This document shows, in pieces, positions 1-6,684 of a DNA stretch of 8,143 bases. The DNA comes from Gammaproteobacteria bacterium (lineage in GTDB: Bacteria; Pseudomonadota; Gammaproteobacteria; J044). The stretch lies in assembly GCA_003696465.1 (NCBI GenBank), contig RFHG01000298.1:1-8143 (forward strand). Direction: 5' to 3'. The notes beneath the pieces are model-generated. The model ran no database searches. It was not told the origin of the DNA and saw only the letters and a list, made by a program, of their open reading frames with translations. Made by a program: the position numbers and the translations under genes. The stretch's first letter is position 1, and every line of letters starts with the position of its first letter.

Positions 1-96
1 ACCCGCGTAGCGGGCACGGGCCCGGGGTGCCCTTTCTTTGCCCACTTTCTTTGGGCAAGCAAAGAAAGTGGGGCGCGCTCGCGCAAGCGAGTGTGC
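1..96. repeat. Compound palindromic intergenic repeat (REP-like)
   Basis: Several inverted repeats are packed together here. CCCACTTTCTTT (41-52) pairs perfectly with AAAGAAAGTGGG (61-72). CTTTCTTTGC (32-41) pairs perfectly with GCAAAGAAAG (59-68), so the two stems exclude each other; this arises because CTTTCTTTG is directly repeated at 32-40 and 45-53. GGGCAC (12-17) pairs with GTGCCC (27-32), and CCCGC (2-6) with GCGGG (10-14). A plus-strand hairpin at 73-96 has a GCAA tetraloop and two G-U pairs. No T-run follows any stem on the minus strand, so it is not a classic terminator for dapB. The pattern resembles multicopy intergenic repeats of gammaproteobacteria, which is recollection plus inference; copy number cannot be seen here. 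The remaining stretch to the dapB stop (97-178) shows no convincing gene or motif. Confidence 0.7.
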
Positions 97-178
97 AATA
101 CAGCGGAAATCCTGCTCGGCTGACACGATACCTGCGACAGTCAGCTCCCTCAATGAAACGGCATGAGACTGACGACAA

Positions 179-994
179 TCAGCAAAGCGTCCCCTTCAAC
201 CCAAGCACATCCTGCATGTCGTACAACCCCGGCGCCCGGTCGGACAGCCACTGCGCGGCGCGCACGGCGCCGCGGGCGAAGGTCATGCGGCTGGAGGCCT
301 TGTGCGTGATCTCGACCCGCTCGCCGATGCCGGCAAACATGACGGTGTGTTCGCCCACGATGTCGCCGGCGCGCACGGTGGCAAAGCCGATGGTTTTGCG
401 GTCCCGTTCGCCGGTGATGCCTTCACGCCCGTACACGGCATGAGTGGCCAGGTCTCGGCCCAGCACCTCGGCCACCACCTCGCCCATGCGCAGCGCCGTG
501 CCCGAGGGGGCATCCACCTTGTGCCGGTGATGAGCCTCGATGATCTCGACATCCACCTCGTCGCCCAGCACGCGGGCGGCCAGTTCCAGCAGCTTGAGGG
601 TCAGGTTGACCCCGACGCTCATGTTGGGCGCAAAGACGATGGGGATGTCCTGTGCCGCCTCCTCGATGCGTTTCTTCTGCTCGTCGGAAAAGCCGGTGGT
701 GCCGATGACCACGCGGGCGCCCTGCTCGCGGCACAGGGGCAGCATGTCGAGGGTACCGGCGGGACGGGTGAAGTCGATGACCACATCCACCCGGTCGATG
801 ATCTTCGACAGGTCATCGACGATGGGCACGCCGAGATTGCCGATACCGGCCAGCTCACCGGCATCGGCGCCCACGAAGGGACTGCCCGGCAGCTCGGTGG
901 CACCTGCCAGCTCGGCACCTTCCGTCTCGTGCACGGCCTCGATCAGCGTGCGGCCCATGCGGCCGCCCGCACCCGTGATTGCGATTCGTGTCAT
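179..994 (-). CDS. dapB: 4-hydroxy-tetrahydrodipicolinate reductase DapB
   Basis: Cytoplasmic enzyme that uses NAD(P)H to reduce 4-hydroxy-tetrahydrodipicolinate to tetrahydrodipicolinate in the diaminopimelate/lysine pathway, feeding peptidoglycan and protein synthesis. The 271-residue product has the usual family length. Visible features are the N-terminal Rossmann dinucleotide loop GAGGRMG (8-14), the cofactor-side VVIGTTGF (95-102), FAPNMSVGVN (121-130), and the DapB signature EAHHRHKVDAPSGTAL (153-168). Within the signature, H155 and K159 correspond to the catalytic histidine and lysine of the E. coli enzyme. The start is an ATG preceded by a G-rich segment (GGGGG, six nt upstream), a weak ribosome binding site. 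The gene lies 32 nt after the DsrE-like gene, so co-transcription is likely. A dnaK-dnaJ-dapB order is known in gammaproteobacteria; carAB often follows but would be outside the window. No oddities are seen in the protein. Confidence 0.97.
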   Translation of the reverse strand: MTRIAITGAGGRMGRTLIEAVHETEGAELAGATELPGSPFVGADAGELAGIGNLGVPIVDDLSKIIDRVDVVIDFTRPAGTLDMLPLCREQGARVVIGTTGFSDEQKKRIEEAAQDIPIVFAPNMSVGVNLTLKLLELAARVLGDEVDVEIIEAHHRHKVDAPSGTALRMGEVVAEVLGRDLATHAVYGREGITGERDRKTIGFATVRAGDIVGEHTVMFAGIGERVEITHKASSRMTFARGAVRAAQWLSDRAPGLYDMQDVLGLKGTLC

Positions 995-1026
995 CCCCTA
1001 CCCCCGATTGCATTGTGTCAGCCGGT

Positions 1027-1515
1027 TCACCAGCTGATGTAGGCGTAACCCTCTTCCTGGAGCTCCATCAGATCCGCGGCACCCACCTCGACCTCCTTGG
1101 CGAAGGGCAGGAGGTCGTCCTCGGTCCAGCCGAGGGTCTTCATGGTATTGCCGCAGGCGTGGAATTCTACGCCATACTGGGCCAGGCTTTCGACCCGCTG
1201 ACGCACCATCTCGGTCACCGGGCGCAGCGGCTTCTTGCCCAGCACGTGGATGCCGGGGCCTATGGCGACGATGACGATATGGATGTCATCACCATACTTG
1301 CGCAACAGGGCGCCTGCGGAGAACAGGATGTGCTCCTGGTAGTCGTTGTCGGCCTTGTTGAGCTGATAGACCACCTTGTGCCTGGCCTCGCCGGGAAAGA
1401 CCAGCTCGCTGGCATCGCCAATGCCTTCATCGGCAGGGGACGCATTGCCCTCCTGGGCCAGGGCGGGTTGCAGGGCGAGCACGAACAGCAGGAAGGGGCC
1501 GAGCAGCATTCTCAT
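1027..1515 (-). CDS. Exported DsrE/DsrF-family protein
   Basis: A 162-residue protein with a Sec-type signal peptide: Arg2, a hydrophobic core at about 4-16, and an ALA|Q cleavage site after residue 20. The mature part matches the small DsrE/DsrF-like fold (COG1416 type): VVYQLN (48-53), a helix around 60-74, IHIVIVAIGPGIHVL (78-92), then GVEFHACGNTM (115-125) with the single cysteine C121, and the C-terminal EEGYAYISW. Cytoplasmic DsrE-family members carry sulfur on a conserved cysteine, but this one is predicted to be periplasmic and its substrate is unknown. The ATG at 1515 is preferred over the ATG at 1509 because GAGGA lies seven nt before it. It sits between dnaJ and dapB, which are often adjacent, so it looks like an insertion in a conserved neighbourhood. 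Family assignment is firm; a role in sulfur metabolism is inference. Confidence 0.88.
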   Translation of the reverse strand: MRMLLGPFLLFVLALQPALAQEGNASPADEGIGDASELVFPGEARHKVVYQLNKADNDYQEHILFSAGALLRKYGDDIHIVIVAIGPGIHVLGKKPLRPVTEMVRQRVESLAQYGVEFHACGNTMKTLGWTEDDLLPFAKEVEVGAADLMELQEEGYAYISW

Positions 1516-1534
1516 GACGAATTCCTCGTTTCTT

Positions 1535-1632
1535 TGAGCGGATTGTCGCCTGCCACCGGGAGCGGGGCAAGACAGCTGTCTTCAGGACGCATCAGGGCAG
1601 CGAAAAATTCCCCAAATGAGGCAATCCGCTCA
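1535..1632 (-). repeat. Nested inverted repeats between dnaJ and the DsrE-like gene
   Basis: Three tiers are visible. The outer arms TGAGCGGATTG (1535-1545) and CAATCCGCTCA (1622-1632) are a perfect 11-bp inverted repeat. The second arms TCGCCTGCC (1546-1554) and GGCAGCGA (1596-1603) pair over 8 bp with one bulged base, directly adjoining the left outer arm. The inner element is the 14-bp palindrome AAGACAGCTGTCTT (1569-1582). The right outer arm overlaps the dnaJ stop codon, and the left arm ends about 20 nt before the DsrE-like start. On the minus strand a short CCTC/GGGG hairpin followed by AATTTTT (1602-1621) lies inside it and could terminate weakly. It may be an RNA structure attenuating or processing the transcript, or a small degenerate mobile repeat; the sequence alone does not decide. 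Confidence 0.5.
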
Positions 1633-2754
1633 GGCGGTAAAGCGCTCGAAGAACTTTTTCACCCCGTCGAGCCAGCCGTGCTGCTGCGGGCTGTGCTTCT
1701 TGCCACCGGCGCGCATGCTCTGGTCGAGCTTTTCCAAAAGCTCCTTCTGCTCGCGGGTGAGATTGACCGGTGTTTCCACCGTTACCCGGCAGATCAGGTC
1801 GCCCTGCATGCCGCCACGGGCCGGGCGTACGCCCTTGCCACGCAACCGGAACAGCTTGCCGGTCTGGGTGCCCGGCGGAATCTTGAGCATCACCTTGCCG
1901 TCCAGCGTGGGCACCTCGAGCTCGCCGCCGAGGGCGGCGGTGGGGAAGCTGATGGGCACCTCGCACAGCAGGTTGGCGCCATCGCGGGTGAAGATCTCGT
2001 GCGGCTTGACCTGGATGAACACATACAGGTCCCCGCTCGGCCCGCCGTTGGCGCCGGCCTCGCCCTCGCCGGACAGGCGGATGCGGTCGCCGGTATCGAC
2101 ACCGGGCGGGATCTTCACCTTCAGGGTCTTGCGCTGTTCCACCCGCCCCTCGCCATGGCACTTGTGGCAGGGGTTGGTGATGATGCGGCCGCGGCCACGG
2201 CAGTTGGGGCAGGTCTGCTGCACCGAGAAGAACCCCTGCTGCATCCGCACCTGGCCGATGCCCTGGCAGGTGGGGCAGGTCTCGGGCTGGCCACCGCCCT
2301 CCACTCCGGAGCCGCCGCAGGCATCGCAGGTGGTCAGGGTCGGCACCCGGATCTCGACCTCGGTGCCCGCCACGGCCTCCTCCAGCGTGATCTGCAGGTT
2401 GTACTGCAGGTCGCTGCCGCGCTGGGCGCGCTGGCCGCCCCGGGCGCCACCGGTGCCGAAGATGTCGCCGAAGATGTCCTCGAAGATATCGCTGAAGCCG
2501 GCACCCGCACCGGCCCCGCCACCGGCCGGCCCGCCCTGCACCCCGGCATGGCCGAACTGGTCGTAGGCGGCGCGCTTCTGCGGGTCGGAGAGTACTTCAT
2601 AGGCCTCCTTGACCTCCTTGAAGCGCTCTTCGGCGACCTTGTCATCCGGATTGCGGTCGGGGTGGTACTTCATGGCCAGCCGCCGGTAGGCCTTCTTCAG
2701 CTCGGCCTCGGTGACGGTGCGCTCGACGCCCAGGATTTCGTAATAGTCTCTCAT
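1630..2754 (-). CDS. dnaJ: Chaperone protein DnaJ (Hsp40)
   Basis: J-protein co-chaperone of DnaK: it delivers unfolded clients and stimulates DnaK ATP hydrolysis in the cytoplasm. The 374-residue product has complete type I architecture. The J domain is at 1-70 with the HPD motif at 31-33. A Gly/Phe-rich linker at about 68-107 contains the FSDIFEDIFGDIFG helix region. Four zinc-binding repeats carry C143/C146, C160/C163, C182/C185 and C196/C199. Two C-terminal beta domains and a dimerisation segment end in KKFFERF. The linker is rich in GAGAG stretches. It starts 160 nt after the dnaK stop, across an intrinsic terminator and a GC-rich structured spacer, so it is expressed either by read-through or from a promoter I cannot identify. 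The ribosome binding site is weak (GGGA). Identity is certain from the domain order. Confidence 0.98.
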   Translation of the reverse strand: MRDYYEILGVERTVTEAELKKAYRRLAMKYHPDRNPDDKVAEERFKEVKEAYEVLSDPQKRAAYDQFGHAGVQGGPAGGGAGAGAGFSDIFEDIFGDIFGTGGARGGQRAQRGSDLQYNLQITLEEAVAGTEVEIRVPTLTTCDACGGSGVEGGGQPETCPTCQGIGQVRMQQGFFSVQQTCPNCRGRGRIITNPCHKCHGEGRVEQRKTLKVKIPPGVDTGDRIRLSGEGEAGANGGPSGDLYVFIQVKPHEIFTRDGANLLCEVPISFPTAALGGELEVPTLDGKVMLKIPPGTQTGKLFRLRGKGVRPARGGMQGDLICRVTVETPVNLTREQKELLEKLDQSMRAGGKKHSPQQHGWLDGVKKFFERFTA

Positions 2755-2802
2755 TCGGGTCCCGTGGTTGCGATTCTTGATGTGCCGTGGCCCACATGCG
2801 AC

Positions 2803-2825
2803 AGCCCCTGCACCCGCAGGGGGCT
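2803..2825. other. GC-rich hairpin in the dnaK-dnaJ spacer
   Basis: AGCCCCTGC (2803-2811) pairs with GCAGGGGGCT (2816-2825), leaving one bulged G and a four-base loop. There is no T-run on either side, so it is not a second terminator. It lies in the putative dnaJ leader, between the dnaK terminator and the dnaJ start, and could stabilise or mark a processed dnaJ mRNA 5' end. The function is unknown. Confidence 0.4.
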
Positions 2826-2874
2826 CAGGGGCCGCAGTGCGGGGCGGCTATCCTACCCCGCGGGCCGCAAACGC

Positions 2875-2903
2875 AAAAGGGCCGGATGCCTTGCACCCGG
2901 CCC
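2875..2903 (-). terminator. Intrinsic terminator after dnaK
   Basis: Read on the minus strand, GGGCCGGGTGC, loop AAG and GCATCCGGCCC form an 11-bp stem with a single G-U pair, followed at once by TTTT (2878-2875) and then GCGTTTGCG. The stem begins 11 nt after the dnaK stop codon. The stem is strong and GC-rich but the U-tract is short, so partial termination is plausible. This would make dnaK mRNA exceed dnaJ mRNA, in keeping with the higher cellular need for DnaK. Confidence 0.75.
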
Positions 2904-2914
2904 CTGCGTGGGCA

Positions 2915-4864
2915 TTACTTGTTGTCGTCGTCGACTTCCTCGAACTCGGCATCGACCACATCGTCATCGCCTGCCGTGCCCGAGGCAGCACCGGCCCCGG
3001 CTGCGCCTGCACCGGCGGCACCGGCACCTGCCGCGCCCTGCTCGCCCTGGTAGGCCTGCTGGGCAATGCGGCCGGCCTTCTCGGCCAGGGCCTGGGTCTT
3101 CGACTTGATGGCCGCGGCATCCTCGCCCTTGACCGCTTCGCGCAGATCGGCAATGGCCTGCTCGATCTCCTCGCGGTCATTGGCGGCCACCTTGTCACCC
3201 AGCTCCTCGAGCGACTTCTCGGTGGCATGAATCAGGTTGTCTGCCTCGTTGCGTGCCGAGACCAGTTCCTGGAACTTGCGGTCTTCCTCGGCATGCGCCT
3301 CGGCGTCCTTGATCATGCGCTCGACCTCTTCCTCGCTCAGGCCACTGGAGGCCTTGATGACGATCGACTGCTCCTTGCCGGTTGCCTTGTCCTTGGCCGA
3401 GACATTGAGGATGCCGTTGGCATCGATGTCGAAGGTCACCTCGATCTGCGGCACCCCGCGCGGAGCGGGCGGAATGTCGGTCAGGTCGAAGCGGCCCAGC
3501 GACTTGTTGGCGCTGGCCATCTCGCGCTCGCCCTGCAGTACGTGCACGGTGACCGCGGTCTGGTTGTCCTCCGCCGTCGAGAAGATCTGACTCGCCTTGG
3601 TCGGGATGGTCGTGTTCTTCTCGATCAGCTTGGTCATCACGCCGCCCATGGTCTCGATACCCAGCGACAGCGGCGTCACGTCGAGCAGCAGCACATCCTT
3701 CACGTCGCCGGCCAGCACGCCTGCCTGGATGGCGGCACCCAGTGCCACGGCCTCGTCCGGGTTGACGTCCTTGCGCGGCTCCTTGCCAAAGAACTCTGCC
3801 ACCTTCTTCTGCACCAGCGGCATGCGGGTCTGACCCCCCACCAGGATGACATCATTGATGTCGGAGGCGCTCAGCCCGGCATCCTTCAGCGCGATGCGGC
3901 AGGGCTCGATGCTGCGCTCGATCAGGTCCTCGACCAGCGACTCGAACTTGGCCCGGGTAATCTTCACGTTCAGGTGTTTCGGACCAGTCTGGTCTGCCGT
4001 GATGTACGGCAGGTTGATGTCGGTCTGCTCGACCGAGGACAGCTCGATCTTGGCCTTTTCCGCGGCCTCCTTGAGGCGCTGCAGGGCCAGCGGATCGTTG
4101 TGCAGATCCACGCCGGTGTCCTTCTTGAACTCGTCGGCCAGATAGTCCATCAGGCGCAGGTCGAAGTCCTCGCCACCGAGGAAGGTATCCCCGTTGGTCG
4201 ACAGCACCTCGAACTGGTGCTCGCCATCGACCTCCGCGATCTCGATGATGGAAATATCGAAGGTACCGCCGCCGAGGTCATAGACGGCAATCTTGCTGTC
4301 GCCGCGCTTCTTGTCCATGCCGTAGGCCAGTGCCGCGGCCGTCGGCTCGTTGATGATGCGCTTGACCTCGAGCCCGGCGATCTTGCCGGCATCCTTGGTG
4401 GCCTGGCGCTGGGAATCGTTGAAGTAGGCCGGTACGGTGATGACCGCCTCCTTCACCTCCTCGCCCAGATAGGCCTCGGCGTCCTTCTTGAGCTTCATCA
4501 GGACGCGTGCGGAGATCTCGGGCGGAGCCATCTTCTTGCCGATGGCGGGTACATTGACCCATGCATCGCCGTTGTCCGCCTTGATGATTTCGTACGGCAC
4601 CAGCTTGATGTCCTTCTGCACCACATCCTCGTCGTAGCGACGTCCGATGAGGCGCTTGATGCCGTAGAAGGTGTTCTTGGGGTTGGTGACCGCCTGCCGC
4701 TTGGCCGGCTGGCCCACCAGGACTTCGCCGTCCTCGGTAAAGGCGACGATGGAAGGCGTCGTGCGATCGCCCTCTGCATTTTCGATGACCTTGGGCTTGT
4801 CCCCCTCCATGACCGCCACGCAGGAGTTGGTGGTACCCAGGTCGATTCCGATGATCTTTGCCAT
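2915..4864 (-). CDS. dnaK: Molecular chaperone DnaK (Hsp70)
   Basis: ATP-dependent Hsp70 chaperone that binds exposed hydrophobic segments of client proteins in the cytoplasm, cycling with DnaJ and GrpE. The 649-residue product is full length, slightly longer than the E. coli protein. The nucleotide-binding domain shows GIDLGTTNS (6-14), K71 (equivalent of the catalytic lysine), INEPTAAALAYG (171-182), DLGGGTFDIS (196-205) including T200, and the adenosine-site VGGQTRMP (342-349). The interdomain linker VLLLD (391-395) leads to the substrate-binding domain and the helical lid (about 508-605). The tail has three GAAGA-type units (610-627) before the conserved acidic end VVDAEFEEVDDDNK. The start ATG has GGGAGA about eight nt upstream. 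A sigma-32-type promoter lies in the 104-nt gap after grpE and an intrinsic terminator follows the stop, so dnaK can form its own heat-inducible transcription unit inside the operon. Confidence 0.99.
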   Translation of the reverse strand: MAKIIGIDLGTTNSCVAVMEGDKPKVIENAEGDRTTPSIVAFTEDGEVLVGQPAKRQAVTNPKNTFYGIKRLIGRRYDEDVVQKDIKLVPYEIIKADNGDAWVNVPAIGKKMAPPEISARVLMKLKKDAEAYLGEEVKEAVITVPAYFNDSQRQATKDAGKIAGLEVKRIINEPTAAALAYGMDKKRGDSKIAVYDLGGGTFDISIIEIAEVDGEHQFEVLSTNGDTFLGGEDFDLRLMDYLADEFKKDTGVDLHNDPLALQRLKEAAEKAKIELSSVEQTDINLPYITADQTGPKHLNVKITRAKFESLVEDLIERSIEPCRIALKDAGLSASDINDVILVGGQTRMPLVQKKVAEFFGKEPRKDVNPDEAVALGAAIQAGVLAGDVKDVLLLDVTPLSLGIETMGGVMTKLIEKNTTIPTKASQIFSTAEDNQTAVTVHVLQGEREMASANKSLGRFDLTDIPPAPRGVPQIEVTFDIDANGILNVSAKDKATGKEQSIVIKASSGLSEEEVERMIKDAEAHAEEDRKFQELVSARNEADNLIHATEKSLEELGDKVAANDREEIEQAIADLREAVKGEDAAAIKSKTQALAEKAGRIAQQAYQGEQGAAGAGAAGAGAAGAGAASGTAGDDDVVDAEFEEVDDDNK

Positions 4865-4919
4865 GCGCTTTCTCCCGAAATTATTGGATTTGCTTCAGAT
4901 TTTCCGAAACTTGCCTGTT

Positions 4920-4947
4920 AGATGGGGGCTGCCCGGCGCTTTTCAAG
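4920..4947 (-). promoter_or_regulatory. Sigma-32 (RpoH) heat-shock promoter for dnaK
   Basis: On the minus strand CTTGAAA (4947-4941), a 13-nt spacer and CCCCATCT (4927-4920) match the RpoH consensus CTTGAAA / CCCCATnT at every specified base and with the spacing of the E. coli dnaK P1 promoter. Transcription would begin near 4910-4914, giving a leader of roughly 45-50 nt before the dnaK ATG. It sits in the grpE-dnaK gap, so dnaK can be induced independently of the hrcA-grpE promoter. The match is seen directly; use by RpoH is inferred. Confidence 0.85.
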
Positions 4948-4959
4948 CACCCGGACAGC
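4928..4959. other. Hairpin overlapping the dnaK promoter
   Basis: GCTGCCCGG (4928-4936) and CCGGACAGC (4951-4959) form a 9-bp stem with a G-U pair on the minus-strand RNA and a C-A mismatch on the plus-strand RNA. A 4-bp apical stem (4938-4941 with 4945-4948) sits inside it. The -35 CTTGAAA lies in the apex and the -10 element begins at the stem base. Read on the plus strand it is followed by GGTTTTTG (4960-4966), so it could end antisense transcripts. Read on the minus strand there is no U-tract. The overlap may be functional or coincidental. Confidence 0.4.
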
Positions 4960-4968
4960 GGTTTTTGT

Positions 4969-5547
4969 TCAGCCGCCCTTGCCCTGGCTGACGATGACCA
5001 TTGCCGGGCGCACGAGGCGGCCGTTGAGGGTGTATCCCTTCTGCACCACCTGCATGACGGTGTTGGCGGGGTATTCGTCGCTCGGCTGCATAGACATGGC
5101 CTGGTGCAGCTCGGGGTCGAACTTCTCGCCCTGCGGGTTGATCTCCTCCACACCGAACTTCTGCAGCACCTGGGTGAGCATCTTGTCGGTCAGCTCGGTC
5201 CCCTCGAGGATCTTCTCGGCATCCACCGACTCGCCCTTTGCGGCCTGGATGCCCAGCTCCAGGCTGTCCTTCACGGCCAGCAGCTCGTTGACGAACTTCT
5301 CCAGCGCGTACTTGTGGGCATTCTCGATGTCGCGCTCGGCGCGCTTGCGCTGGTTGTCCAGCTCGGCCTGGGCGCGCAGCAGCCGGTCGAGGTGTTCCTC
5401 GGCCCGGGCATTGGCCTCCTCGAGCTTCTGCAACAGCTCCTCGACCGAGGCCTCGCTCAGGTCTTCGGACTGACGCGAATCTTCTTTTTCACTCGAGGTT
5501 TCTTCTTCAACTTGCTGGTTTTCTTTGATTTCTTCCTGCTTTTCCAT
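4969..5547 (-). CDS. grpE: Nucleotide exchange factor GrpE
   Basis: Homodimeric exchange factor that releases ADP from DnaK and so resets the Hsp70 cycle. The 192-residue protein has a disordered, very acidic N-terminus (1-33), a long heptad-patterned dimerisation helix (about 34-90), a second helical segment, and the C-terminal beta domain carrying the GrpE signature: FDPELHQAM (143-151) through YPANTVMQVVQKGYTLNGRLVRPAMVIVS (159-187). The start is supported by CGGAG six nt before the ATG. The gene lies 69 nt after hrcA and 104 nt before dnaK on the same strand. Oddly, the first 28 or so codons are AT-rich and use GAA almost exclusively for glutamate, switching to GAG afterwards, unlike neighbouring genes. 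This fits selection for an unstructured translation start. Confidence 0.98.
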   Translation of the reverse strand: MEKQEEIKENQQVEEETSSEKEDSRQSEDLSEASVEELLQKLEEANARAEEHLDRLLRAQAELDNQRKRAERDIENAHKYALEKFVNELLAVKDSLELGIQAAKGESVDAEKILEGTELTDKMLTQVLQKFGVEEINPQGEKFDPELHQAMSMQPSDEYPANTVMQVVQKGYTLNGRLVRPAMVIVSQGKGG

Positions 5548-5569
5548 GATTGGCTCCGGTCAACGAATG

Positions 5570-5590
5570 GCCCGGCCCCTCTGCCGGGGC
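5570..5590. other. Hairpin in the hrcA-grpE spacer
   Basis: GCCCGGC (5570-5576) pairs with GCCGGGGC (5583-5590) over seven base pairs with one bulged base and a six-base loop. It lies between the hrcA stop and the grpE ribosome binding site. No T-run follows on the minus strand, so it is not a terminator. It could be a processing or stability element in the polycistronic mRNA; no promoter for grpE is recognisable in this gap. Confidence 0.35.
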
Positions 5591-5616
5591 GTTCAGGTCT
5601 TTCCTGTGATTGGGGG

Positions 5617-6669
5617 CTAGTCTCGCGAATTCAAGGCGGCGCTCAGCGCGCGGGCGGTGATGTCGACCATCGGGATGACGCGGTCGTAGGCCATGCGCAT
5701 GGGGCCGATGACGCCCAGCACGCCCACGGTCTGCCCGTCCATCTGGTAGGGCGCCGAGACGATGCTGCAGTCGCTGAAGACCTCGTGCCCGGTCTCGCTG
5801 CCGATGAAGATCTTCAGCCCCTCGGCATTGATGCACTGGTCGAGGATGCTCAGCACGTCGCGCTTCTGGTGGAAGGCCTCGAACAGCTGCCGCAACTGCT
5901 CCAGATCGGACAGGTCCTCGTATTCCATCAGCCGGGTCTCGCCGGACAGCACCAGATCCTCCGAGTCGTCCGGGGCAAAGACCTGCTCGCCCAGCTCGAT
6001 GGCGAGCTGCATCACCTCGTACATGTCGCGCTGCACCTGCTTCATCTCCTCCAGCAGCGCATCATGGATCTGGTGCAGCTCCATGCCGGCATAGCGCTCG
6101 TTGAGGTAGTTGGCGATGCGCGTCAGCTCCTCGGCAGCGTAGGCCTTCTTCGGGCTGATGAGGCGGTTGTGGATCTCGTTGGTGCTGGTGACGAGAATCA
6201 CCAGCAGCCGACCGCCTTCCAGGCGCAGGAACTCGATCTGGCGCAAACGCACACGCTCGGGGCGTGGCAGCATCACCACACCCGCCATGTGGGCCAGGCT
6301 GGAGAGCATGGAGGAGACGGTCTCGGCCAGCTCCTGGGCATCCTTGTCGCTGCCGGCGCCCAGGTCGAGGCGCAGACGCTCGACCTCTACCGGGTCCAGC
6401 GGCCGCAGGCTGATGAGGCTGTCAACGAACACGCGGTAGCCGAGTGCGGTGGGAATGCGCCCGGCCGAGGTATGGGGGGAGTAGATCAGCCCCATTTCTT
6501 CCAGATCGGCCATCACGTTGCGCACCGTAGCGGGACTTACCGAGAGCCCGGATTGGCGTGCCAGGTTGCGGGAACCCACCGGCTGGCCGGTACGGATATA
6601 GTCCTCCACCAGCGCCTTGAGCAGGTGCCGGGCACGGTCGTTGAGGTTGATATCCGCAATCGTGGTCAT
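5617..6669 (-). CDS. hrcA: Heat-inducible transcription repressor HrcA
   Basis: Repressor of class I heat-shock genes. In other bacteria it binds the CIRCE operator and needs GroEL for proper folding. The 350-residue product has the usual length. It shows an N-terminal winged-helix domain (about 8-80) with the recognition segment SPATVRNVMADLEEMGLIYSPHTSAGRIPT (45-74), a GAF-like central region, an inserted dimerisation region, and the C-terminal GVLGVIGPMRMAYDRVIPMVD (316-336). I chose the ATG at 6669, which gives the family-typical start and has AAGGG eight nt upstream; a TTG at 6726 in the same frame would add 19 unrelated residues and coincides with a -35 box. It heads the grpE-dnaK-dnaJ block. 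No CIRCE motif is seen in the window's intergenic segments, so its direct target here is unclear; groESL elsewhere is the likely one. Confidence 0.97.
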   Translation of the reverse strand: MTTIADINLNDRARHLLKALVEDYIRTGQPVGSRNLARQSGLSVSPATVRNVMADLEEMGLIYSPHTSAGRIPTALGYRVFVDSLISLRPLDPVEVERLRLDLGAGSDKDAQELAETVSSMLSSLAHMAGVVMLPRPERVRLRQIEFLRLEGGRLLVILVTSTNEIHNRLISPKKAYAAEELTRIANYLNERYAGMELHQIHDALLEEMKQVQRDMYEVMQLAIELGEQVFAPDDSEDLVLSGETRLMEYEDLSDLEQLRQLFEAFHQKRDVLSILDQCINAEGLKIFIGSETGHEVFSDCSIVSAPYQMDGQTVGVLGVIGPMRMAYDRVIPMVDITARALSAALNSRD

Positions 6670-6684
6670 GGGGCATGCCCTTGA

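Noticed and set aside
1..75. Intrinsic terminator for dapB in the palindromic repeat
   Set aside because: The stems are strong but no U-tract follows them on the minus strand, and they lie over 100 nt beyond the stop codon.
979..6684. Very long open frames on the plus strand (979-3108, 2768-4921 and 4858-6684) opposite the chaperone genes
   Set aside because: They lie wholly antisense to well-identified dapB-hrcA genes, have no recognisable domains and compositionally odd translations, and are expected opposite GC-rich genes with strong codon bias.
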